A stretch of 37,317 nt of DNA, from assembly GCA_005800465.1 (NCBI GenBank), contig SYFI01000030.1, positions 1-37,317 of the forward strand, given 5' to 3'. Source of the stretch: Actinomycetota bacterium. GTDB taxonomy: Bacteria > Actinomycetota > Thermoleophilia > Miltoncostaeales > Miltoncostaeaceae. The position numbers and the translations under genes were made by a program. Below the pieces are notes generated by a model. It had not been told where the DNA came from. It saw nothing but the letters and a program-made list of their open reading frames with translations, and ran no database searches. Within the stretch, counting starts at the first letter, position 1; every line of letters starts with the position of its first letter. Below are positions 27,751 to 36,389 of this stretch, piece after piece.

Positions 27751-29089
27751 CGATGGGCCTTTCCTCGGGGTAGTGGTACGACGTGCTGCGCTCGCGCAGC
27801 ACCAGTGACGCGCCCAGCACCTGGGGGCCAAGGCGTCCCAGGATCATCAGCACGATCAGGATGGCATCCCCGGCAACCGGAAGCGACGAGGTGATGCCCG
27901 TGGACAGCCCCGTGGTCGAGAGCGCTGAGGTGACCTCGAACAGCGACTGCTCAAGGCCGAATTCGGTGAGCGACACCATCAGCAGCGTGCCGAGCGCGAT
28001 GAGGCTGGTGAACACCACCGTCACGGCGAGCGCCACACGGATTGCTGCACCCGGAAGCCTGCGGCCGAGTAACTGCACCTCGCGATCGCCACGCAGCGAC
28101 GCGATGGTGGCGATGGCGAGCACCAGCATGGTCGTGACTTTGATGCCGCCTGAGGTCGACACGCTGCCTGCGCCGATGAGCATGAGGAAGTCGGTAACCA
28201 TGAGCGACTCGGGCTTCATCTGCGCATAGTCCACGCTGTTGAACCCGGCAGTGCGGGGCGAGATTCCCTGGAACCCGCCGTTCAGGATCTTGTCGCCCAC
28301 GCCCATTGGTCCGAGCGTTCCCGGGTTGCCCCACTCAAACAGCAGCACCAGGCCGATGCTGAGCACCAGAAGTACCGCGGTGCCGATGAGCGTGAGGCGT
28401 GTGTGCAGGCTGAACCGGTGCACGCGGTCGTGTATGCGCTGGCGCCGGATGATCTCGCTCCACACCGGCAGCCCCAGACCGCCCGCGATGATGGCCACTG
28501 ACAGCGCCCCGAGGATGACCCAGTCGTCGGAGAACGACATGAAGTTGTCCTGAAACAGGGCGAAGCCGGCGTTGTTGAACGCGGTGACCGAGTGGAACAG
28601 CCCGTACCAGAGCGCCCGCCCAAACCCCTCACCCAGTGACAGGAACCGCAGAAATAGCACCAGCGCGACCAACGACTCGATGATGGCGGTGAGAATGGCC
28701 ACACCGATCAGGATTCTGCGCACCTCGCCGGGCGCGATGAGCCCTTGCTCTGCCTGCGCCGCCTGACGTCGTCTCAGGCCGAGGCGTCCGCTGATGATGA
28801 GCACGAGGATGGCCGTGAAGGTCATCACCCCTAGGCCACCCAGTTGGCACAGCACGAGGATGACCGCCTCGCCGAAGCCGCTCCAGTAGCTGGCGGTATC
28901 GACCACTGATAACCCGGTAACGGTGACGGCGCTGGTGGCCGTGAAAAAGGCGTCGCCGATGGCCGCCGGCCCCGGGGCCGAGGTGCTGATGGGCAGCATC
29001 AGCAGGAGTGTTCCCCCCGCGATGAACGCGAGAAACGCCAGTGCAACCGATTGCGCCGGGCGAAGGCGGGCAAGCGGACGGCTGCTCAT
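27743..29089 (-). CDS. ktrB: TrkH/KtrB-type potassium transporter
   Basis: AVTVTGLSVVDTASYWS, FHSVTAFNNAGFAL, GISPRTAGFNSVDYAQM, GAGSVSTSGGIKVTT pore-loop motifs. Confidence 0.95.
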   Translation of the reverse strand: MSSRPLARLRPAQSVALAFLAFIAGGTLLLMLPISTSAPGPAAIGDAFFTATSAVTVTGLSVVDTASYWSGFGEAVILVLCQLGGLGVMTFTAILVLIISGRLGLRRRQAAQAEQGLIAPGEVRRILIGVAILTAIIESLVALVLFLRFLSLGEGFGRALWYGLFHSVTAFNNAGFALFQDNFMSFSDDWVILGALSVAIIAGGLGLPVWSEIIRRQRIHDRVHRFSLHTRLTLIGTAVLLVLSIGLVLLFEWGNPGTLGPMGVGDKILNGGFQGISPRTAGFNSVDYAQMKPESLMVTDFLMLIGAGSVSTSGGIKVTTMLVLAIATIASLRGDREVQLLGRRLPGAAIRVALAVTVVFTSLIALGTLLMVSLTEFGLEQSLFEVTSALSTTGLSTGITSSLPVAGDAILIVLMILGRLGPQVLGASLVLRERSTSYHYPEERPIVG

Positions 29090-29192
29090 GCGTCCAGTGC
29101 CAGAGCGAGCGGCAGGAGCCCAGTGCGCGTGCGTGTGGTGTCGGGGGCTGTCGGTGTCGTCACGGGCGCAACTTTAGGCGTACCATCGCGCG

Positions 29193-30293
29193 GTGGGCCA
29201 CCTCGCCTCCCTCATGCACAAGGGTCATGCCATTGACCGCAAGGCGCTCAAGCACCTTCTCGGGCGCGTGGTCGTGTACGTGCTCATGCTCATCATCGTG
29301 CTGGCCATTATCAAGTTGGTGCCACGCATCTGGAAAGACGTCAGCGAGGGCAACCCGCTGTATGTGGCGCTTGCGATCCCATTCGAGATTCTCTCCATCG
29401 CCGGCTACGTGCTGCTGTTCTGGGCCGTGTACGGGGCCGCCGCGAAGCGCAAGGATCAGGGCGCCGATACCGCCCGCCCGCTGGGGCTGAAGAAGAGCAT
29501 GCAGCTCACCACCAGCCGCCTGGCGCTCGGCGACACGCTGCCGGGCGGCGGCGCCACTGGGTTCGCTGTGCAGTTCTGGGCACTCAGCCGCGCGGGATTC
29601 AACGCCGCGCAGATCTCGCGCACCACCACCGCATTTCTGGTGCTGAGTAACACCGTCATGACGGTGATGATCTTCGTTCTCGGCATTCTCATCGGCGCGG
29701 GGATCACGCAGGGGCACCTGCACCCGGCCATCACCTGGATTTCGGCCGGCGTGGCGCTGGCGGTCATGATCACGCTGCTGCTGTTCGCGAGGAAGGGCCG
29801 CGACTTCGTGCCGCCCGACCCTGCCGATGAGAAGCCGATCACGGGCCGTTTTGCCAAGACGCGAACCCTCATGCGTCAGGTGGCCGACCGCTTTCCCCCT
29901 GGCGCCAATGACGCCATGCACATCATCCGCCGCCCCTGGGCCATCGTCGGAATGCTGGCCAACCCGGGCTTTGACTTCTGCGCCTTTTATCTGGGAATCG
30001 CGTCGGTGGGTGATCCACTGCCCTTGTCGATCATGCTCATGGCGTACTTCATCGGCCAGGTGGGCTCGCTCATCCCGTTGCCCGGTGGCATCGGGGGCGT
30101 GCAGGGGCTGGTCATTGGGGTGCTGGTGGCGGGCGGCGCCGATGCGAGTGCGGCGACGGCTGGCGTGCTGGTGTGGACCGGCGTGGCACTGGGCACACAG
30201 ATCGTGTGGGGCATGTGGCAGTACATCGGTCTGCGGAAGTCCATCAAGCAGTGGCAGGCAGAGGGCGACACCCCGCCCGCGGCACCCGCCTAA
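29193..30293 (+). CDS. Lysylphosphatidylglycerol synthase TM-region-like (UPF0104) integral membrane protein
   Basis: Multiple TM helices; VQFWALSRAGFNAAQISRTTTAFLVLS and LIPLPGGIGGVQGLVIGVLVAGG motifs. Confidence 0.85.
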   Translation: MGHLASLMHKGHAIDRKALKHLLGRVVVYVLMLIIVLAIIKLVPRIWKDVSEGNPLYVALAIPFEILSIAGYVLLFWAVYGAAAKRKDQGADTARPLGLKKSMQLTTSRLALGDTLPGGGATGFAVQFWALSRAGFNAAQISRTTTAFLVLSNTVMTVMIFVLGILIGAGITQGHLHPAITWISAGVALAVMITLLLFARKGRDFVPPDPADEKPITGRFAKTRTLMRQVADRFPPGANDAMHIIRRPWAIVGMLANPGFDFCAFYLGIASVGDPLPLSIMLMAYFIGQVGSLIPLPGGIGGVQGLVIGVLVAGGADASAATAGVLVWTGVALGTQIVWGMWQYIGLRKSIKQWQAEGDTPPAAPA

Positions 30294-30305
30294 CTGGAGA
30301 CCCCG

Positions 30306-30338
30306 CAGGTGTCGTGTGTGCCCAACACGACGCACCTG
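30306..30338. terminator. Imperfect hairpin after the UPF0104 gene
   Basis: CAGGTGtCGTGT...ACACGaCgCACCTG inverted repeat 13 nt after the stop. Confidence 0.45.
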
Positions 30339-30669
30339 TGCTCATTTGTAACGGGGTCTGACCCCACCCGGGGTCAGACCCCCAATGCGCACCCCGGCGT
30401 GCACTCGGCCGTGGCAAAGCGTGCACATTTGTAACGGTGACTGACCCCATCCAGGAGCGGATTCCACTTGGGATCTGGCGCACTGCTGGGGCGTTCGTAG
30501 GGCGTGCACATTCGTCACGGTGACTGACCCCACCCGGGGTCCGACCCCAGGGGTCAACCGTTGCGTGCACCTACGTGTGCGGAAGCGCGCACATTTGTGA
30601 CGGCGACTGACCCCACCCGGGGTCTGACCCCGGGCATGCCGGGGGTGCACGCTTCGGCCTTCCCAGGTC
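30338..30669. repeat. Four degenerate palindromic repeat units at exact 83-bp spacing
   Basis: Units begin at 30338, 30421, 30504, 30587: GTGCWCATTTGTAACGGNGNCTGACCCCACCCGGGGTCNGACCCC-like; unit 1 contains GGGGTCTGACCCC-accc-GGGGTCAGACCCC. Confidence 0.9.
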
Positions 30670-30711
30670 CATTACGCAGTGGCAGTCAGAGGACGTCGCC
30701 CCGCCCGTGGC
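30669..30711 (+). repeat. Decayed partial copy of the 3' end of the UPF0104 gene (matches 30241-30283)
   Basis: CCATTACGCAGTGGCAGTCAGAGGACGTCGCCCCGCCCGTGGC vs CCATCAAGCAGTGGCAGGCAGAGGGCGACACCCCGCCCGCGGC; 36 of 43 identical by hand count. Confidence 0.8.
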
Positions 30712-30765
30712 GTCAACGATTTCAGCGTCTGTGGTGGGGCCCGAACTGAGGACGGTGGGGCGGTG

Positions 30766-32204
30766 CTAGCGGGCGCCCACGCCTGAGGGCGGGGTTTTGA
30801 TGGTCTTGGGGGCTAGCAGCGCGATGAGGCCACCGAGGAACAGCACTCCGGCACCCACCAGCACTGCGGGGTTGAGGCCATCCACAAGTGCCTGGGCGCT
30901 GCTGTACGCCCCCGCCCCGGTGAAGATGGCCGTCATCACCGCGATGCCCAGCGCACCACCTACCTCGCGCACGGTGTTGTTGGCGCCCGATGCCTTGCCG
31001 ATGTCCTGCTCGGGTACGGACTCGATGAGCATGTTCGAGACCGGTGCGAACACCAGCGCCATGCCGAACCCGGCGAGCAGGAAGCCGCCCACCAAACCGC
31101 CGTATGAGATGTCGGGCGTGATGATGAGCCCCATTCACAGGAACCCGGCGGTCATGATGAACAAGCCCGATGCCATGAGCGGTCGTGACCCGATGCGGTC
31201 GCTGTACGCGCCGGCAAGTGGTGCGATGAACATGGGCATGATCGTCCACGGCAGGACCTTCAGACCTGCATCAAATGCGCCGTCGCCCTGCACCGTCTGA
31301 AGGAACTGCGCGAGAAAGAACACCGCCCCGAACGTGCCGAAGTACAGGCACACCGAGACGGAGTTGGCAACGGCAAAGCCGCGGATGCGAAACAGGCGAA
31401 GCGGCAGCATGGGGCACTTCGCGCGCGTTTCCCACCACAGGAAGAGCGCGAGAAACACCACTCCCCCGATGAACGTGGTGAGGATCTGCGGCGACCCCCA
31501 CCCGACCCCGGGGCCGCGCACGATCCCGTACGCCAGCCCAAACAGGCCGACGGCCACCAGCACCAGGCTCCCCAGGTCCAGGTGGCGGTCGGGGCCATAC
31601 GACTCCCGCAGCTTCCACAGCGCGATGGGGGCGAGGATGAGGCCGATGGGCACGTTCACCCAGAAGATCCAGGGCCACGACAGGGCGTCCACCAGGCCGC
31701 CACCAAGAAGAGGCCCGGCGGCAACGGCAAGCCCACTGATTCCCGACCAGATGCCAATGGCCAGCCCCCGCTTGCCGGGAGGGAAGGCGTCGGCCAGCAG
31801 GGTGAGCGACAGGGTTATTACCGGAGCGGCACCCAGCCCCTGTATCACGCGGAAGAAGATGAGCCAGTTGATGTCGGGGCCAGCGCACAGCCGGCGGATG
31901 CCACCGCGAAGATGGTGATGCCGATGGCGAACACACGCCGACGTCCGAAGCAGTCGCCAGGCGCTGCGCCCGTGAGCAGCAGGGCTGCGAATGCCAGCGT
32001 GTACGCGTTGATCACCCAGCCGAGCGTGGTCACCGAGGCGTCAAGGTCACGACGCATGGTCGGCAGCGCGGTGGTCACCACCAGGTTGTCGAGCACCAAC
32101 ATGACAAGGGCGAGGCCGGTGATGACAAGCGCCCAGATCTGGGCGCTCTTGGATCCGGCATTTGGGGGGTCGATGGCGTGCGGGTGTCTCGTCTTTACGG
32201 CCAA
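30766..32204 (-). pseudogene. MFS (DHA2/EmrB-QacA-like) multidrug transporter, disrupted by a frameshift and an in-frame TGA
   Basis: Three consecutive ORFs (31845-32204, 31135-31848, 30766-31134) form one MFS protein. TGA at 31135-31137 replaces a codon between ...TAGFL and MGLIITPDISY; -1 shift at ~31875-31879 separates ...GCALAP from DINWLIFFRVIQGLGAA. Confidence 0.88.
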
Positions 32205-32323
32205 TCTAGGTGTCGCCGTGGGTGTACCGTTGTCGGATCTGCATCCGCCCCGATGCTGTTTTGATGCGCCCGCAATTAACAGATCGGCGACCGCCGGTGA
32301 GATCTTATTTTGGGAGGAACCCC

Positions 32324-32503
32324 ATGGCCGACGGTGTCAGCATTCAGATCAAGGACGGTGGCCCCGCCGTCATCAGCGGTGAGTTCACCGTCACGGGTGC
32401 AGACGGCAACGTGATTGAGGGGCTCAACCCCGTGATTGCCATCTGCCGCTGTGGCAGGAGCCAGAACCAGCCGTTCTGCGACGGATCGCACTCGCAGGGC
32501 TGA
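32324..32503 (+). CDS. CDGSH iron-sulfur domain protein
   Basis: VIAICRCGRSQNQPFCDGSHSQG; RBS GGGAGG upstream. Confidence 0.94.
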   Translation: MADGVSIQIKDGGPAVISGEFTVTGADGNVIEGLNPVIAICRCGRSQNQPFCDGSHSQG

Positions 32504-32525
32504 CTACGTGCCTGAATGAGTGTGT

Positions 32526-32551
32526 GAAGGGCCCGGGGATCCGGGCCCTTC
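32526..32551. terminator. Rho-independent-like bidirectional hairpin
   Basis: GAAGGGCCCGG-GGAT-CCGGGCCCTTC, perfect 11-bp stem followed by gcgTTT, between convergent genes. Confidence 0.85.
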
Positions 32552-32557
32552 GCGTTT

Positions 32558-32779
32558 CTAGGCTGAGTGCGTGAGCGAGGCGAGCGAGGCGAGCGAGGTG
32601 AGGCCCTCAGCGGCCACCATGGCCATACCGATCTCGTCCGGGTCGCTCACGGCGATCTCCTCGTGCAGCACCGCACGGGCCAAGGAGAGTGCTGCATCGA
32701 TCGCCCGGAGGTGATCGGCGGTGAGCTGCACGACGAGAGCCTCGTCATGGTCGCGCTGGATGGGTTTCATGATCGTCAT
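32558..32779 (-). CDS. Small hypothetical protein (73 aa)
   Basis: MTIMKPIQRDHDEALVVQLTADHLRAIDAALSLARAVLHEEIAVSDPDEIGMAMVAAEGLTSLASLASLTHSA; start reassigned to ATG 32779. Confidence 0.6.
   Translation of the reverse strand: MTIMKPIQRDHDEALVVQLTADHLRAIDAALSLARAVLHEEIAVSDPDEIGMAMVAAEGLTSLASLASLTHSA
32573..32599. repeat. Three 9-bp tandem repeats (GAGCGAGGC/T)
   Basis: gagcgaggcgagcgaggcgagcgaggt, encoding the (SLA)n C-terminus on the minus strand. Confidence 0.85.
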
Positions 32780-32885
32780 GTACCGAATGATTGCGCGGCC
32801 TCCTGCCGTTGTCAGGGGGGGATCGGTGTCACTGTGACGTCGGCTTGACATGTCCGAATCGGCACGAATCCCGTAAGGTCGGAGC

Positions 32886-33842
32886 ATGAGCATCCGACGC
32901 GAATTCGGCAGCACGGGGCTTCAGGTTTCTCCCCTGTGCCTTGGTGGCAATGTGTTCGGCTGGACGTGCGATGAGCAGGCCTCGTTCGGCGTCCTCGATG
33001 CCTACGTGGAGGCCGGGGGCAACTTCATCGACACCGCCGCGGTGTACTCCACTTGGGTACCCGGCAACGTGGGTGGTGAGTCGGAGGCCATCATCGGCCG
33101 CTGGTTGAAGGCGCGCGGTAATCGTGCCGACCTGGTTATCGCCACGAAGGTGGGGTACCCCGGCGACCCGCACATGCGCGCCGGACTCGACCGCGCGAAC
33201 ATCCGTGAGGGCATTGAGAGGTCGCTCGATCGTCTGGGCATCGAGCAGGTCGACCTGTTTTACGCCCACAAGGACGACCCGGCAACGCCGCTCGACGAGA
33301 CCATGGGTGTGCTCAGCGAGCTGGTGGACGAGGGTCTGGTGCGCACGCTGGCAGCCAGCAACTACTCCGCCGGGCGCCTGGCGGAGGCAATCGACGTGAG
33401 CGACACGCACGCACTCGCGCACTTTGAGGGATATCAGCCGCACTTCAATCTTCTGGAGCGCGCCGAGCTGGAGGGCGACGCCGAGGACGTGTGCGTGCGC
33501 GAGGGTCTGGGCGTGGCGCCGTACTTCACGCTGGCCCGTGGGTTTCTCACCGGCAAGTACCGGCAGGGGCAGGATCTTCCCGCCACCCCTCGTGCCGGGG
33601 GCATTAAGAACGAGTACCTCAACGACCGCGGGTGGGCACTGCTTGCCGTGCTCAACGAGGTCGCGGCCGCGCAAGGAGCCACCCCGGCTCAGGTATCGCT
33701 TGCATGGGTCATGAAGCGCCCCAGCATCAGTTGCGCCATCGCCAGCGCAACGTCGCCCGCTCAGGTGGCCGAGATCATGGGCGCCGTGGGGCTCGAGCTC
33801 ACCGATGCTGAGTGGGCAAAGCTGGACGCCGCAGGGCGATGA
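32886..33842 (+). CDS. Aldo/keto reductase
   Basis: REFGSTGLQVSPLCLGGNVFGW, NFIDTAAVYS, RLGIEQVDLFYAHKDDP, ALAHFEGYQPHFNLLER. Confidence 0.95.
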   Translation: MSIRREFGSTGLQVSPLCLGGNVFGWTCDEQASFGVLDAYVEAGGNFIDTAAVYSTWVPGNVGGESEAIIGRWLKARGNRADLVIATKVGYPGDPHMRAGLDRANIREGIERSLDRLGIEQVDLFYAHKDDPATPLDETMGVLSELVDEGLVRTLAASNYSAGRLAEAIDVSDTHALAHFEGYQPHFNLLERAELEGDAEDVCVREGLGVAPYFTLARGFLTGKYRQGQDLPATPRAGGIKNEYLNDRGWALLAVLNEVAAAQGATPAQVSLAWVMKRPSISCAIASATSPAQVAEIMGAVGLELTDAEWAKLDAAGR

Positions 33843-34495
33843 GCACCGGGTCGGCTGAGACGCAGGAGCAGGCACCTCTCACCGTGCAGGTGTGGAGCGA
33901 CTACATATGTCCGTTCTGCCACATCGGTCGCGAGCGGGTCACGTATCTGGAGCGCGAATACGGCGCAGAGGTGCAGTGGCTTCCCTTTGATCTGCATCCC
34001 GAGTACCCCGACGAGGGGATCCTGCGCGTGTCGCTGGTGGCCACCTACGGGCAGGAGGCCATTGACCGGGTGGCGGCATTGGCCGAGGCGTCGGGGCTCC
34101 CACATAACCCCAACCCGGATGTCGTTCCGCGCAGCCGCAATGCGCTTGAACTCGCTGAGTGGTCGCGCGGGTTTGGCCACGATGCACACCAGCGCATGCA
34201 TGAGGCCTTGATGGATGCCTACTGGCGTGACGGCCGCGACATCGGCGATTGGGCGGTACTCGAGGATGTGGCACACAGCGTGGGGCTCGACGGAATGGTG
34301 GGTCGGCAGTCGGTGCAGCACGGGGCATTTGGCCCGGTTGTCGACGATTCCACCACTTGGGCACACTCGGCCGGCATCACCGGTGTTCCTGCGATGGTGC
34401 TGAATGGCAGACTCCTGGTGCGCGGTGTCGTGCCGCATGAGGAACTCGACGATGCCGTGCGCGCAGTTTGCGATGCCGATCCGGTCGAGGGTTGA
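33839..34495 (+). CDS. DsbA family oxidoreductase (FrnE-like)
   Basis: VQVWSDYICPFCHIGRERV (CPFC active site), GITGVPAMVLNGRLLVRG (cis-Pro loop); ATGA overlap with the aldo/keto reductase. Confidence 0.93.
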   Translation: MSTGSAETQEQAPLTVQVWSDYICPFCHIGRERVTYLEREYGAEVQWLPFDLHPEYPDEGILRVSLVATYGQEAIDRVAALAEASGLPHNPNPDVVPRSRNALELAEWSRGFGHDAHQRMHEALMDAYWRDGRDIGDWAVLEDVAHSVGLDGMVGRQSVQHGAFGPVVDDSTTWAHSAGITGVPAMVLNGRLLVRGVVPHEELDDAVRAVCDADPVEG

Positions 34496-34699
34496 GACCC
34501 CTCCACAGACCGCTCTACAAGGGGCATCCGGGCCCTCTGAACCTTTCAACGGAGGCCATGTGGTCGCGCCGCTCGAGGCTCGTGGCAGCCGATGCAACCG
34601 GTGGGGCGTTGACGGGGCCTTCGCGGTCATGTACCAATCCCCATCCTTCCGCGCAGGGTGCCTTCCGGCATACCTCGCGCGGTAGTGCATTTCGTATAT

Positions 34700-34715
34700 G
34701 AATATTCGTCCGACA
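34700..34715 (+). promoter_or_regulatory. AT-rich candidate promoter upstream of pntAA
   Basis: TATATGAATATTCG, an AT-rich island in otherwise GC-rich sequence ~110 bp before the ATG. Confidence 0.3.
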
Positions 34716-34815
34716 CCCACCTCGAAGATGCCCTCCGGCGGAGTCACCGCCGAGCATCCCCCGGTGGCGCGCGCCTAGCGGCGCGGGCCCGGGAACGGTA
34801 GATCCGGAGACGTTG

Positions 34816-36060
34816 ATGGCCGATACCGACACGCCGCGCATTGTGGTGGGAATTCCCAGGGAAGAGCGCGCGGGCGAAACCCGCGTGGCGCTCAGCCCCA
34901 CGGCGCTTCCCCAGCTGACCAAGGCCGGGTTCGACATCGTGATCGAGTCGGGAGCAGGCGACGCCGCCGGCTATCCCGACTCGACCTTCGCCGAACGAGG
35001 TGCCCGGATCGGTTCACGCGACGACGTTTTTGCGGCCGACATCGTGGTGCAGGTAAACGTGATGGGCGCAGATGCCGCGAGCGCCGACCTGGCGCGGTTG
35101 CGCGAGGGGCTGATCGTGGTGGGTGCCGTGGCACCGTTCGCCCGTCCGAAGTTGGTGAAGGCCGTCGCCGACACGGGGGCGGTGCTGTACGCGCTGGAGA
35201 TGGTGCCCCGCACCACCCGCGCGCAGTCGATGGACATCCTCTCCTCGCAGGCTGCCGTGGCCGGATACAAGGCCGTGCTGATGGCGGCCAATGAGCTTCC
35301 CAAGATGTTCCCGCTTCTCACCACTGCCGCTGGCACCATCGCGCCAGCCAAGGTATTTATCGTTGGAGCCGGTGTGGCCGGCTTGGGCGCCATCGCCACC
35401 GCGCGCCGCCTGGGTGCGTTGGTGGAGGCCTACGACGTGCGCCCGGCTGCCCGCGAGGAGGTGCAGTCGCTCGGGGCCCGGTTTGTCGAGTTGCCCCTTG
35501 AGACCGACCAGAAGGAGGGCTCGGGCGGTTATGCCACGCAGCTCTCCGATGAGGCCATCAAGAAGCAGCAGGAGCTGATGGCTAAGACTGTGGCGGCAAG
35601 CGATGTCATCATCACGACCGCGCAGGTGCAGGGCACCACGGCGCCGCAGATCATCACCACCGAGATGATCAAGGGAATGGGCGCCGGGTCGGTCATCGTC
35701 GACCTGGCCGCCGAGCAGGGCGGCAACTGTGAGCCCACCGTTGCCGGCGAGACCGTTGACATTGACGGCGTGATGGTGATTGGCGTGGTGAACCTGCCCG
35801 GCGAGATCCCGGTACATGCCAGTCAGCTGTTTGGCAAGAACGTGGCCAACTTCCTCGGCCTGATGGTGGTGGATGGCGCGATCGATCTGGATGTGGATGA
35901 CGACGTCATCCAGCAGAGCGTTGTCACCCGTGGTGGCGATGTGGTCAACAATCGCGTGCGTGAGGCCCTGAGCCTTGTGCCGCTTCCCGAGCTCGAGCCG
36001 CCGGCCCCTGAGCCTGCGCCCGATGCCGAGTCCGAGTCCCCTGAGGAGGCTGCCAAGTGA
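34816..36060 (+). CDS. pntAA: NAD(P) transhydrogenase subunit alpha part 1
   Basis: VVGIPREERAGETRVALSPTALPQLTKAGFDIVIESGAG; VFIVGAGVAGLGAIATARRLGALVEAYDVRPAAREEVQSLGARFVELPLE. Confidence 0.96.
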   Translation: MADTDTPRIVVGIPREERAGETRVALSPTALPQLTKAGFDIVIESGAGDAAGYPDSTFAERGARIGSRDDVFAADIVVQVNVMGADAASADLARLREGLIVVGAVAPFARPKLVKAVADTGAVLYALEMVPRTTRAQSMDILSSQAAVAGYKAVLMAANELPKMFPLLTTAAGTIAPAKVFIVGAGVAGLGAIATARRLGALVEAYDVRPAAREEVQSLGARFVELPLETDQKEGSGGYATQLSDEAIKKQQELMAKTVAASDVIITTAQVQGTTAPQIITTEMIKGMGAGSVIVDLAAEQGGNCEPTVAGETVDIDGVMVIGVVNLPGEIPVHASQLFGKNVANFLGLMVVDGAIDLDVDDDVIQQSVVTRGGDVVNNRVREALSLVPLPELEPPAPEPAPDAESESPEEAAK

Positions 36061-36389
36061 ACGTCAGTACCGAGTTCATCATCACGGGGCTTTTCGTCTT
36101 CGCCCTTGCCGGTTTCCTCGGCTTCGAGACGATCCGCCGGGTCCCGCGCCTGCTCCACACGCCCCTGATGGCGCTTACCAACGCGCTGTCGGCGATCTCC
36201 CTAGTGGGTTCATTGGTGGTGCTGGGTCGCCAGTACTCCACCTACGCCACCATCCTGGGGTTCATCGCCGTGGTGGCTTCCACCATCAACGTGGTCGGTG
36301 GCTTCCTCATTACGGACAAGATGCTGCGCATGTTCAAGACGCGTCAGCAGAAGCCCAAGAAGGTCGCTGAGGCGGAGGTCGGTTCGTGA
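36057..36389 (+). CDS. pntAB: NAD(P) transhydrogenase subunit alpha part 2 (membrane)
   Basis: 110 aa, three TM helices, THPLMSxxNA-like HTPLMALTNALSAI, between pntAA and pntB. Confidence 0.94.
   Translation: MNVSTEFIITGLFVFALAGFLGFETIRRVPRLLHTPLMALTNALSAISLVGSLVVLGRQYSTYATILGFIAVVASTINVVGGFLITDKMLRMFKTRQQKPKKVAEAEVGS

Noticed and set aside
30338-30669. CRISPR array
   Set aside because: Regular 83-bp spacing invites it, but the repeats are degenerate (unit 2 lacks half of the palindrome), the conserved part is long and strongly palindromic, and no cas gene is present in the window.
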